DNA from: Ptychodera flava
Lineage: Eukaryota; Hemichordata; Enteropneusta; Ptychoderidae
Direction of reading: 5' to 3'
Length of the DNA stretch: 64,000 bases
Assembly: GCF_041260155.1 (NCBI RefSeq)
Contig: NC_091932.1
Location: 25,448,746 to 25,512,745, forward strand
The notes under the pieces are model-generated. The model made no database searches. It was given only the letters and a program-made list of their open reading frames with translations, and was not told the origin of the DNA. Positions within the stretch are counted from its first letter, which is position 1. Each line of letters begins with the position of its first letter. The position numbers and the translations under genes were made by a program. Below, in pieces: positions 36,676 through 48,770 of the stretch.

Positions 36676-39600
36676 GTAAGGTTTGAGTTTTCATCTCCAT
36701 GGGGGGAACACTCTCACTATCGTGTGGCCGCCGCTGCGTCAACATGCCCACACATTAAACATCTTGCATATTTCCAGAAGGTCATACACCCACTGGTGAC
36801 CTCTGCAGCGGCATGGATGTATATCTATATTATATTCGCCTTGTATACAGCCATGGAACCATTTATTTCACTGCACAGCACATCGCCTGATCTCTTCGGG
36901 TGTAGTTGAAATCTCGCGTGGGTTATCAGAAATGCCAGTTTTACGCCGAGAAGCGCAGAACCCTTCGTCATGTACAAACCACACGATGGCAGTGACTGAA
37001 AACTGTACTACAGCCAACCAGTTACCATAACAAGTCTTGACCTAATTCTGCTAGTCTTACCAACCATGACAAAAACAACCACGAATTCGTATGACATGGC
37101 AACTGATGTTTTTATTACGGCATAGTGTCTCTTGCTCGGTTACCTAAGGTTGTGCAAACATGATGTACCCCTAACATTTAATCTATTTGAGAGTTGAAAA
37201 CCCAGAACCAACAAACGTCGTAATTTGTTTAGTTTACCGCGGTGCCGCTGGCTGAATTTCTTGGCTGGGTCGTTCAACCTATTACTTGAGAAATACAAGA
37301 GCAACCCGTGATCGATTTTTTTTCCAGTCTGTATCCCCAGCCTTCTTGCGCCACGATTCACCTGTTAAGAGTGTTTGTTCCACCAAGTGCGGAGGTGTTG
37401 AATTTTGAAATGACAGACATTTTTAGGAGCTTAACATCCAGCTGCCATGACAACAAGTGTTAACTGGGCGAATTGAGACGAAACGAATTTGTAAAGATGG
37501 GATTCAAAACCGATTTTAAACCGATGGTGTGTCCTTTTATGCGATCGTCTGTGTGTAGTTCATGATTTTAATACCATATTTTTGATAGATTAGTCGTAAT
37601 CACTGCATATTTCATGGTTAGTATGGGAAGTAATATTTCATATTACGAGTGTTATTCTAACCTTAGTATCACATATGTTGTACAGAAACACTCGAACCGA
37701 CTATTTGAAAATCGTCCAATCATATGGATCCACAAGAACCGCCGCGCTTGTTGATGTTTCATCCGCTCGCTGTTTTGAAGTCATGGCCGGTTGCCATGGA
37801 GATGTGGCTGCCAATCCCTCGCGCGACGTGAAAATCAGAAAAGCGGAAATTTAGATGACAAATTTAATAAATCTTCACAAATCGTTGGAAATCGAAATGC
37901 GTTCCTCGCCATCAGATCCTTTCGAGCGAAAAATTTGGTTTATGACTGACAACAAAAGGCAAATAGATTTGCTGATGAGAACTTCGCATCTTGTCATCAT
38001 CGTGCTTCTCCTGTCAAAATAGATGTCATCAGCCATCAACCAATGAGGGTCGAATTTCTCTGCCATCCCAATCTACAAAGAAGGGCACCGAAGGCCACAA
38101 ATGGTTTCCATAGCAACGCTAATTGGCTAGAAATTGGCAAAATTACATTATTCATATAAAACCGTGTATTTTTTTTTCAATTGGCCGGAAATCACAAATT
38201 AGTGGTCTGTTTTATCTTTTGGAAACTGTTCTGAGAGATTTTTTGTCTAGAAAACAGTTCTTGTTGTGTTGTTGTTGTTGTTGTTGTCGTCGTCGTTGTT
38301 TATAATACCACTTCTGTTAACTTTGTGTATAGTTCCCGTTGCCATAACACACAGTTGCACAAAATTGCTTTCGCTTTATTCACAAACAGTTCACGGCCCG
38401 TTCTTCATAAGACCTATTAATTAAATGTTCGGTAAGCCGCGACTGTTGGACTCCGCGCTTCGACCTCACCATTCATTTTCTTGCAAGCTAACTACAGCAT
38501 GTCAGATATCTGTTCAAGACACAGCCGGTAAGTGATTGCTTAACGCTGCAATCATCTCAATTGACTTGAAGCTCAAACCTCAAGTCTGAGAAATACAAGA
38601 ATTCCTATCCGTCTTTCTCCTTGTTGAAAATTTTACTACTTTACAAATATTGAAATGCTGAGGGAGTTCGATATGAGCGTGTATTTGGATTAAACTTTTC
38701 GAAATCTTTCCAAAATTCCATCCTCAAATGGTTTAATAGTGTTTTGCCTTTAGTGGCGTGTGCAGTTTTACTAAATTTCCTAAACCGAAACTAACGGGAA
38801 AGCAGAGCAGCTCTCGTTCTGTATTGGGCTTCTTCAATAAAGAGATTGGACAAGACTTAAGTCTTGGAGTACCGGGTGTCATCGAATTTAGAGTGGTCTT
38901 TTAGCACTTAACAGCATATATCTGCACGGGTACACGATAAAATCACTTGCGTAACACGTGTGCATATCACACACGTGTAGCACACCGATACATTAATCAC
39001 TGTACCAACATTTAGCACACATACATACATTCATACACACATACACACATACATACATACATACATACATACATACATACATACATACATACATACATAC
39101 ATACATACATACACGTTTACACAAAACTCCACACAGGCGTGCGTGCATCCATCTATCTATTCATCCATCCATACATACATAGGTACGTACATTACATACA
39201 TTTATATACATGCAAAAATACCGACCGCAAGGTCACTTCATTACCTCAAATAAACTCCTGACTTTTATATCAAATGAAAGTTGTAATTTAATTCATGGCT
39301 ATTTCATTATTTATGATTTATTTGATCGATGTGAACTTGTTCGAGCAAGTCTTTTTACATATACAGAAAAAAAGTATAGAAGAGTGTAACTGGTTGATTG
39401 ATACTAAAATAATCGCAATCATACCAATCCATAATCCAATAACACTAGGTCAAAATTTGTAAGACAATAGTTGTAAACATAGACACAAAACAGCACAGAA
39501 CAGACAGTAAATAGACGGTACAAACAAAGTCAAATTCATGAAAGAAAGATATATGGACCTCTGGCCAAAAGACCAAGAAGTGATGTCAGGTGTTTCGAAA

Positions 39601-42337
39601 ATAGTAAGCGCATCCTGCCCCACATGTGGCACCCGCCATATATCAATCTGTAAGTCAGATAGGTAGTGGTCACTAACTAAGGCCCAATGTCACCGATGCC
39701 ATCAGTGATCATTTGTCGAAGAGAGATATTGTATTTATCTATCAGCTTGCGATACCTGCCAAAAAAGCGTTTGAATGTAGAGACAAGTCTTGCTCTGGTG
39801 TAACCTTGATTTAACAGTTTGAAAGAGAGATGGCCATGTCTCTCTACAAAATCACCATATGAACTGCATGCTCTTGCATATCGTATAAGCTGGGAAATGT
39901 ATACCCCATAAGCAGGTGAGAGTGGAATATTACTGATGAGGTGTGGAAAATTAATTATACTAAAGTTGAAATCATCTCTCTTGTCATATAGCCTAGTAGA
40001 AAGGTGACATTGGAGTCAAATTCAAGTAAAATGTCCAGATATGAAGCAGAAGGCCGTTTCTGTAGTTTCTTTAATCTCCAATTCTGGAGGATAAATCATA
40101 GCGAGATATTTACTGAATTCAGAGTTATTCAATGAAATAACATCGTCTATGTATCTAAATGTTAGGTTGAAAGTACGAGCTACAGAGACCTTTTTCTGCT
40201 TGATAAGGTTCTGGATAAATTCTGCCTCGTATGAGAACAGAAATAAGTCGGCAAGTAAGGGAGCACAGTTAACATGGCTTTGATTTGTAACTCATTCCAT
40301 TTGAAAATAAAAGAAAGTTTTTCAAATCTTTCTTGTATTTCATGAAACACTTTCAGAACAAGGAATCAAGACTGTCTCCGAAGACGAAATTTATGAAGCA
40401 TTCATGCAGTTCGACACGAATGGCGACGGATACATCACGCCGGATGAACTCCGACACGTCGTCAAGCAGATCGGCAAGAAGATGTCAGAGCGACGAATGG
40501 AGGACATGATAAGGCGCGCGGATATCGACGGCGACGGGCGGGTGAATTATCGCGAATTTGTGCGAATAATGCAGTCCGACCGAAAAGAACGCAAAGGTTG
40601 GTGAATTAACTCCCAGTTCAGTTTCTGGTGGCTCTTTTAATGCTTGGAATTCTAGAAACGTGTCCAAGGCGTGACTTACATTAACTTCATTTTATTATTT
40701 TCACGAGGGTTTTCATTCATATGTAAGTGCATGCTAATTTAGATGGAAATCACGCGTTCATACTCTCTGCTCTAGTAACTCAAGCATACATGGATAATTC
40801 TACCACGGACATGAACATGCTTGTGCAGTTATCCTCCGTATACGAAGATATGATTATTTCAGTGAAACTTTGAAATCTGCTGTCCTTTCCTGCCATGATA
40901 AAAAGCTTCATTGTTTGAATGTCTGTTATGCCGAAGACTGTTTCGAAAAACACTTTAATCATCGGGTCTTTGTATGCCTGGTTAGTCATATATAAATCTG
41001 ACCCAACCCGCTCAAATATTAGGTATACGTATGTTGCGAGAAAAGTGCACGCAAAAATTGCGTTTGGGACTCAAGGAAAAACGCAAGTAGCCTATTAGAG
41101 GTAAAATTTCGAGAGTATATTTTACACTGTAAAACCAACAAACTGTATTGATAAGCTCTTGCCAAGGCCTATGACAAACGTTGTATTGGTAAATCTCCAA
41201 TCTATACCAGCATCCGTACATCAAACCCATCATCCAAGCAGGACAGTGTGTATCATCAGTCTGTATGACTCACTAATAACTTGTCTACTTCACTTCTGTC
41301 TGATTGGCAGGCTTGTTCCATGCCTCAGCCATTCCATCAATCAATGTGTCCGTGCTTCAATCTGCCTTTCTGTCGTCTTTGCCTCTATCCATTAGTCAGT
41401 TGATCAATCAATAAATCAATCAATCAATCAATTTCTTCAATCATCTATCAGTCACTTAGGCAAGCAAGCAATTTGGGAATCTCTTGAAAAATCGTACATC
41501 TGTCTATCCGTCTTTCTATCTATCAATCTGTCTAAGGTTTAAGGTTTGTTTATTGCATTTCAAGGCCTCCCGCCCATCTGCAGAGGGGTTACACGTCAAA
41601 AAATGCAAATAAATTAAAACTTTCAAATTTACAATACAAAAATAAACCAATCCGTAATTAACAATTTCTATATCAAGGATTGTCTACATTTAACCTACAA
41701 AGTATGTCTTTTCGCAACTGAAAAGCTTTAAACAGAAAAATACCAAGCTTACGCAATACACGTTCATCGGTAGAACGTAATAAACGCTGAAACTTACATA
41801 TATTTGGATGAATACAGATATCTTCAGGTAAATACAATGATCTGATATTATGATAAGTGGGACATTCCAACAAAAAATGAAACTCATCTTCGACTTTGTT
41901 AGAATTACACATTTCACAAAATCTTTCAGTTGAAACTAAACCAACATGTCTACCTTTTTCTATATTTAAAGGAAGGCATGAACAACGGAAGCATGCTATT
42001 GTTGAAGCGGATTTTAAAATTAATATTTAAAGAAATGTATTTCTCTGGTTCAAGGGCGCTCTTAACTCAATATATGTACGCATTTTATTTATTTTCATAA
42101 TGTTTCCCCGCCATTGTTGCTTGCAAATATCTTTTACCCTTTTCTCAAAATCACTTAAAAACTGTTACATTTCTTTGTTACCAACCTCCTGTGCCAGCCA
42201 TACAAAGCCAAAACCATAAGAATATAAAATATTCTTAATTGATGTAACACATTTATGCCTCCCTATCAATCTGTCTATATATCTATCAGTCTATTTATTT
42301 ATCAATCTATCTATCTATCTATCTATGTATCTATCTG

Positions 42338-42378
<41 letters not shown>

Positions 42379-42534
42379 TTACCTATCAATCTATCTATCT
42401 ATCTATCTATCTATTTATCTATCAATCTAGCTATCTATCTATTTAGTTATCTATCTATCTATCTATCCATCTACCTACCTGTCTATACCATTAGATCAAT
42501 ATTTATCATGTATGAATGTGTGTATATATACGTA

Positions 42535-42572
<38 letters not shown>

Positions 42573-43416
42573 CAACTATACTTGATGTGTTCTCACTTTT
42601 ATTGTATACACACACAATAAAAGTGAGAACACATCAAGTATAGTTGATTCAATATTTCACAAAGTATTCAATCATTAATACATACATACATGTGCCAACA
42701 ATATTGCCAATTTGACTAATAAAGAACTATTCTGAAGTGCTTTTGGAACATCCTGATTCATTCTAATCAATAAAGGTTCAACAGAGTTAAGTAAACCCTG
42801 AAAAGCATTTATTCGAAATTTCTCTATCTCTGAAAACATCACCCGAAGGGAAGTTGCAAGAGCTCTATCGAAGAAAACAATGCCAGTCGATCCATTACAG
42901 ACTTTGTTCTTCAAAGCCAAAAAAAATCTCAAATAAAAACATATGTGCCTTTTGACCGTTGGTAAATATTGAAAGTGGGCCTTTATCTTTTTAATATAGA
43001 AAGTTGATTCTCAAAGCATTATAACCAAAAGCTCGTGTTACGTGCTCTTTTATAAAAAGAAGCTCTCAGACATATTGCGTTACTTCCATTAGGGTGAGGT
43101 ATTCTTCTCTGTCCATATACTTTCATTAGCAAAAGCCCAAGCAACCGATTAAATTTCTAATAAAGTAATGAAAATACAAGCAATGAAAAGAGGAAATCAA
43201 ATATTCTGGTTTTGTTCATATATTGGCGTTCTTCAGATGATTGAAACAGGTGAAATCCTTTCTTAACTATAACAACTTGAAAAGAGGGTAAAATCTATGT
43301 ACAATGCCTTGAAATATTCGTTTTTTTCCTTTAATACAATGTTTTTGAAAATGTTTTGTAGCTCTTTTATAAAGTGACTACTAATACTAGCCCTCTCCTC
43401 CTCCTCGACGTCGTCG

Positions 43417-43452
<36 letters not shown>

Positions 43453-43454
43453 CC

Positions 43455-43509
<55 letters not shown>

Positions 43510-43514
43510 CCTCC

Positions 43515-43548
<34 letters not shown>

Positions 43549-43567
43549 TCATCACCATCACCATCAC

Positions 43568-43598
<31 letters not shown>

Positions 43599-46347
43599 GC
43601 TATCGTCATCATCATCACCACGACTCTCTCTCTCTCTCTACCACTACAATTATCATGATCATCGAGTCTACAAATCTCGATTTGCATATTTTCCCATTTC
43701 AATGACAGTTTGAAATACGAATCAAGACCAACAACCTTAATTGACGTATTCCTAAACGGAAATAAAAGCTATCCTAGAATATGAGAGATGCAGTTCTAAA
43801 AATGATTACTTCTATCAACAGATGTACATTTTCACACTGTTCCCATGGCAGCGTCATGCAGCCCAAAATATAGTAATAATAAAATATGTTTAATTTCTTA
43901 TCGATAGGACCGCTGTAGTTTATACAACTGGGTACCGTAATTACAAATGATCACGATATGTATTAAGAAAGGGAAATTGTTTCACCGATTTGCAATTACG
44001 TATTCGCCGCAAATAACGACCGCACGGAGCTGAATCGATAGATGTATTATTTGAATAAAACGGCACGAAGGAAGACGAAAGGCGATAAATCTTTAAAATG
44101 CTGTGTTAACGTGACACCCGATGCCTTCGAGAGTAATGAAAAGCACCGAGATTGACTAATTTGGAAATTTGATGAAGAAATATAGTTGTAGTGTCACGAC
44201 TCCGTCTCGCTGCCATGCGACTTGGTTATCGATTTGTCACGCGAGTACTCTCCTTAAATTTAACTGAATACAGTTCAATACTCTTGTGTTTTAAGTGGCT
44301 GCGACGTTCAGCAAGGTAATATTGCTAATATAGTTGGCAGGTTTTCAACGTTACTCAATCCAAATTTAAAAAAAAAAATTAAATAAATAAGACAATTTAC
44401 AAATTATGCCGTATATCAACCGTCTGTAATTCACAAAGAAATATTCGTCACCAGGGTTGGTTTTGAGTCATAGGTTAAAATGGCGTATTTCCTGGCTAAC
44501 TGCAATATTGGCAAGTTTGAACACATCTCCCTACGTTTAAGTTAATAGAGCACCTCTCTCTTAAATTTGCATCGGGCATTTACAGAGAGCCCATCATTGT
44601 GCAGTACATCGACCTAGTTAGTTGCCGAAAAAAAACACAAACCTGCGTTGATTCAGGCTCAGGCGCGCTCCATCAATCATCACTATTGCCATGGCAACTG
44701 TTGTGTTTTTTACGGCTTCGCCAGCTTTTTCCGGTCAATAATTCGAAAGATTTATATCGATGACGATTAATATTAATTCATATTTGCAGACAGATGGAAA
44801 TAATTCAGAGACAAGGTTTTAACCCATTGTCCTTGTGCGTTTGTGGCAGTATACCGTAAACATAAAGTTTTACTGGAAACAAAGAAAAGCATTGACTATT
44901 GTCTAAATTTACAACCAACGCTAGAATTAAAGGTTAAACTTATTATATGTAAAAGTCGCGATCTTTCACCCCCCCCCCCCCCCTCTTTCTCGGCTAGGCA
45001 GGTTTGGTGTTCAGCTTCTTGCTCTAAAACTGTGCCCTCCTAATTTTTTATCAAGCATCGATCTTGACCGCAGTCTCATCTCACTCTTGAAATTCATGAT
45101 CAGAGGGCCGAACATGCTAAAAAAGAGTTGTTTTTATCTGAAGGAAAACCTATCTTTGAAACTTTAATCACAGGCCCAAATGGTTCGTAGCGACAGACAG
45201 ACTTGAAGACACACAGACAGATATGGCGAGCCTTCGTCGTTAGTATTTTGACAAAAATGAAAAGCTTATAAGTTATGAATTCAATTTCAATATGTTAGTT
45301 ATGAAGACATCAGTAATCTAGAAAAAATAGACATGATACCCGCTGCCGAGTATAAACACCATACTGATGCCGACAGAACTCTATTTCGTTTCAATTTACC
45401 ACCTGGCATTTCAAATAGTAATTCTCTAAAAGCGCACCAAAATTGCTAGATTTCTACATTAGATTGCGCTAACATAATTGAGCGCAGAGACCAATGTTTC
45501 CCCTCTCCTCAAGGGTTATGTTCTGGGCTGACACAAAGGCGAGCAGAGCTGGCGCTCTCCTATCCTCGCGAGATTTGCAAAGTGTATTAGCTAAGTGCCT
45601 TGCTTACTACCCAACACGGAAGAGGTCAGCCGAGGACACAACGAACCCAATAAATTAATGCTTTAGTCTGCATGATGCTGGAGCTTGTTTGAATTGAACG
45701 ATATACAATCACATGACATAATTATTGACGCTTCCTAGATGTAGCATCAACATTTGAAGCAGGTGTATTTCAAACATGCCCGTGGGGACTGTATGACGCA
45801 TGCTCCGTGGGTGGGCAATTGATTTATATATACCTTGAACTATGATGATCAACTCCGGTGTTATTTTTGCATTTCTTACGCCTGCGCAGTCTTCTGCTTC
45901 GTTTCTTTGATTATAATTTCTTTGTCAGTCTCTGTCTTCAACTGTAATCTTGATTTATTTTGATCTGTTACTGCTTTATCAGTTATTAAGTCTGTGATCA
46001 TTTGAGATTTACGGTCATTATCACCAAAAAAATCTTTGCCAAACTGAGAGTGATAATGAAAATTCAGTTGCAGATTCTTACAACGCTCGATTCTGATATT
46101 CCAAATATGGGTACATTTTCCAACCCTCTTCTTTACAGATCAGAAGATGTACGATGCCTTTCAAGAGTTTGACGAGGACGGCGACGGATTCATCAGCCGA
46201 GACGAGCTCCGTCACGCCACCTGGTCGCTGGGTTTCAAAATGACGGAGGAGGAACTGACGCAGATGATCGCCCGCGTCGACCAAGATGGCGACGGCCGGG
46301 TGAACTATAACGAATTCACGAAAATGATGAAAGGTTCCTTCCGGTAA
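36639..46347 (+). CDS. gene 3: acyl-anchor-motif calmodulin-like protein, 4 canonical EF-hands
   Basis: Exons 36639-36675, possibly 38498-38527, then 40357-40596 and 46139-46347, join with phase-1 introns and end at TAA. The product has 161 residues, or 171 with the microexon. It begins MGCSSSRNTTGQ: Gly2 for myristate, Cys3 for palmitate, Ser6 in the favoured place. With the microexon, loops are at 42-53 (DTNGDGYITPDE), 78-89 (DIDGDGRVNYRE), 114-125 (DEDGDGFISRDE) and 150-161 (DQDGDGRVNYNE); all four have the full ligand set. The helices (DELRHVVKQIGKKM) are the closest to true calmodulin in this window. The tail is MMKGSFR. The start has A at -3 and G at +4, and a short out-of-frame ATG lies 7 bases upstream. 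A membrane-tethered Ca2+ sensor is inferred. Confidence 0.88.
38498..38527 (+). CDS. gene 3: possible 30-nt microexon
   Basis: GCTAACTACAG offers a branch-point-like CTAAC and an acceptor, and the donor GTAAGT matches the consensus. Read in phase 1 it adds ten residues, ACQISVQDTA, without a stop and leaves phase 1 again. It occupies the place of the variable linker exon of gene 2. The CTAAC and AG are very close together, which weakens the case. Confidence 0.4.
39020..39112. repeat. (CATA)n microsatellite
   Basis: CATA units interrupted by CACA between 39030 and 39050, then pure to 39112. Confidence 0.95.
39650..40290 (-). mobile_element. broken reverse transcriptase fossil, Penelope-type (tentative)
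   Basis: On the minus strand recognisable pieces appear in order: NCAPLLADLFLFSYEAEFIQ, the catalytic-like RYIDDVISLNN, PPELEIKETTET, LSTRLYDKRDDFNF, NFPHLISNIPLSPAYGVYIS and LNQGYTRARLV. RYIDDV is a Penelope-like or related RT core; the class is tentative. The copy is partial, broken in several places and no longer coding. It lies antisense in the gene 3 intron, ending about 65 bases before the EF1-2 exon. It looks moderately old. Confidence 0.72.
40357..40596 (+). CDS. gene 3: EF-hands 1-2 (N-lobe) exon
   Basis: Exactly 240 bases, phase 1 at both ends, between CACTTTCAG and a GTTGGT donor that departs from the GTRAGT consensus. Both loops are canonical. If the intron were retained, the frame would end after two more residues (Gly-Trp) at TGA 40602-40604, giving a short N-lobe-only protein. 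Confidence 0.88.
41640..42200 (-). mobile_element. LINE (non-LTR retrotransposon) 3' end of ORF2
   Basis: Minus-strand frames read KSASTIACFRCSC, then LNIEKGRHVGLVSTERFCEM, CNSNKVEDEFHFLLEC, and LRSTDERVLRKLGIFLF. The pattern IExGRH...ERxCxxC...VEDExHFLxxC is the familiar C-terminal region of many LINE ORF2 proteins. Upstream, NKMRTYIELR continues the homology, but a TAA near 42045 and a frame change separate it. The element is 5'-truncated with no RT core present, and it lies antisense in a gene 3 intron. Confidence 0.7.
42258..42484. repeat. (ATCT)n microsatellite
   Basis: ATCT units with GTCT, ATTT and ATCA variants for about 225 bp. Confidence 0.93.
42521..42570. repeat. (TA)n microsatellite
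   Basis: TA with two CG/TG interruptions, directly before the hairpin at 42573. Confidence 0.9.
42573..42646. repeat. perfect 33-bp hairpin with 8-base loop
   Basis: CAACTATACTTGATGTGTTC and 13 more bases (42573-42605) are exactly mirrored at 42614-42646. The loop is ATACACAC. Confidence 0.92.
42675..42985 (-). other. unidentified open frame, likely fossil coding sequence
   Basis: A minus-strand frame without stops runs about 100 codons with protein-like composition: it includes RFFLALKNKVCNGSTGIVFF, DRALATSLRVMFSEIEKF and AFQGLLNSVEPLLIRMNQDV. I do not recognise the family. It has no good start codon (the longest run begins before any ATG) and lies inside a gene 3 intron, so it may be a remnant of a mobile element or pseudogene. 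Confidence 0.35.
43417..43622. repeat. (CAT)n/(CAC)n trinucleotide microsatellite
   Basis: Alternating blocks of CAT and CAC/CCA run for about 205 bp and give poly-Ile/Thr or poly-Met/Val frames with no coding meaning. Confidence 0.95.
46139..46347 (+). CDS. gene 3: EF-hands 3-4 (C-lobe) exon and stop
   Basis: Read in phase 1 after a strong pyrimidine-tract acceptor, it encodes two full EF-hands and ends KMMKGSFR-TAA (46345-46347). Third positions are strikingly G/C-rich (GAC, GGC, CTC, CGC), in contrast with the AT-rich surroundings. ATTAAA at 46501-46506 is a possible weak poly(A) signal. Confidence 0.9.
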
Positions 46348-48770
46348 CGAATGAATGATACAACGACAATGCTGCGGTTAACCGGAAGACCGTGTCCAAT
46401 TTCCACGAACTGTGAGGTCACCTGCATGTTAATTTTCGGGATGACGTGGGAACGTTTGGTACCAAAACAAACGGTCGCAGTCACGAAGACGTGTTGAGTC
46501 ATTAAATATTTCTTCGGATCAAACAGAACGCCACACTGAATACGCAACGTTTCGAAGTTTGTGTGTTTGTTTGGGAGCATCATTCCTACTATAAATGGAT
46601 TCAAAATTTGCAGTTGGTCAAAGTGCGTGGGAAAATTATTCAACTTGGCATGGCGTTGGTTAATAGCAACGCTTCTGCTGACATTGTCATCAGGGAGGAA
46701 TTCACATTATTTGAAAAGGAGTCACGTCTGATACTCGAAAGCCATGGTTGATGAGCGCCTACAGTCAATCTAATTATCTTCAGGTTTACTGATTTCAGCA
46801 AAGTTTAATGCGATATCATGTCACATTGAACGAAGCATAAAACTCATACGTGATGAAAATTTTAATAATCGATTATTCTTCTCGTTTGATAACTTCACCA
46901 CACGTGTCGGCGATTTATCTCGCTACATGTAGTTCGTCGTTATTACCGTAAGCGGAGCGGGTGATGTAGGCTGACTATAGGAACCTGCCTTGACGTCATA
47001 AATGATGTCGACGCAACGAAATTTTATAAAAGGCACGCAATCAGATAGGTTCGATGAAATTGAACTTTCACTGTAATCGAACCGGTGTCAAGCTCAAAGT
47101 GCTAGACGGTCAGCCATCAGTAAATTTAAAGAGACAGTAATAGAGGCTACCTTTTAAATTGAAGGGTTTTGTCACTTCCGTTATTTCCAAATGAACTCAA
47201 GATCGTAAATGATTAGCATCCGTGCGAAAAGCACTTAAACAAGATGCAATTAAATTGACAGTTTCGTAACATGTATTTTGGAAGAATTATTTTAACGTCA
47301 CAGACATAGATTTTGAAAGATTTTCACCTAATCACTGAAGCCGTCCGCGGGTTTCTGGCTGTAGACGATGCACATCACCCGCGCATATATTTACCTTAAC
47401 TTAGAGTACACGTATAGATTTGCGACGCAAAGTTGAATCGCACATGCGCAGTCACACGCACCGTCATCGATCGATTTTCACATGAAATTTAATACTGCCA
47501 TCTCTTTGAGGGATATTTCACCAACTGTATTCAGTTGCTACTTACGACAGGCTGAGTGCCTTTCAGCGTCTGTAATAAAAATGCAGTGTTAAAGTTTAAA
47601 TATTTCGAGTCTGGTAATTCAGGCCGAGTTTTGATACAGAAAGCGAATGACGTTCACTTTTTCACTTTTTCTCCTCCACCATTTTATCGTCACCTTGACT
47701 TGAAATCTTGTCGTATTTTAGAGATTAAGACGGATCACTCGTACAACATTGAGTATCATTGCTTACTTACGAAAGAGGCTGATTTCACCACGCATCTAGG
47801 GCGACTTCTTCCTTCTACAACTTGTATATACACAAGAGATGTACTCCCATCGATCATTTTGTACAACCACACTTGAACTTATTTTATTATCTGAAGAAAA
47901 GGGAGTTGATGTATTATAGTAATCTTTCAAGGTTTTATTTTTAAGAACTGGTGAATAGCGGTGACTTTGAGCACCAAATCCCTTTGTTTGTCTGAACGAG
48001 AGCATGTAAAGCCAGCACAGAGAAATGTAATCATCCGCTTGCAATGGAATAGTGAAAACCCCTGAATATCAACACATGACAAACTATTGAGGGCGCTTTT
48101 TCAGATTCAGTGTGCAACATTCATTACTATCACCGCAGTATGCTGCCTTGTATGTTAATGAAGCTCGGCAAATGTAAAATTTTTAAATCAAAATTCCAAG
48201 CAGAACCTTTGAAGACAGGCCAAAAATTCTAAGTAAAATTCGATCATTGAAGTCGAGGATTATCCTCGATAACTACACAATTTAATGATTTAATTTAGTA
48301 AAACGATATTTATTTTTACCACGTTCTGTTTTGAATATCTCTTCTGTTGAACAATCCTACATTTGCAGTACTTGAACATCAATTTCAAGTGTTGTTTAGG
48401 GTCACAAAAGCCAAGATAAATGGAATCCATTATATCTACAAACTATAATGTATAAATACTTTTAATCGACTACAAACATATTTGTTTGTACCTGTGTGAT
48501 ATCACTTCAGGAACTAATCTCGCATCAAGAAATTACTGTAATAGGATATTGAAACAAAATCTTATTTCATCGGGCGTCTTACTTTATTTTTGTTTTGAAA
48601 AACAAAAAAACAAAAGTAACTGAATAAACTATCCGTTAATGTTATTAAACAATATTTGTCTCCGTTTGTGTTAAGATTTAATAACATCGAATGTTAAAAA
48701 AATGTTACGGCCGATTAAAGGACAAACATGTCGCTCACGTGTTCAGGTCACGTGAGATTGATGTTTTAGT
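46348..48770. other. intergenic, 3' of gene 3
   Basis: The first part is the presumed 3' UTR. No further gene or element was recognised. Confidence 0.4.

Larger units (their letters stand above)
36676..40356 (+). other. gene 3 intron region before the EF1-2 exon
   Basis: Holds a possible microexon (38498-38527), a CATA microsatellite (39020-39112) and a reverse transcriptase fossil. It ends GAAACACTTTCAG. Otherwise nothing was recognised. Confidence 0.6.
40597..46138 (+). other. gene 3 intron between lobes
   Basis: About 5.5 kb holding a LINE 3' end, ATCT, TA and CAT microsatellites, a perfect hairpin and an unidentified minus-strand frame. The stretches 40605-41520 and 43623-46138 show nothing recognisable except a poly-C run at about 44971-44985. 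The intron ends CTCTTCTTTACAG. Confidence 0.7.

Noticed and set aside
39001-39112. Regular repeats considered as a CRISPR-like array
   Set aside because: They are simple tetranucleotide repeats without spacers, in a eukaryotic genome.
46078-46643. Minus-strand frames across the gene 3 C-lobe exon
   Set aside because: They are antisense shadows of the EF-hand exon.
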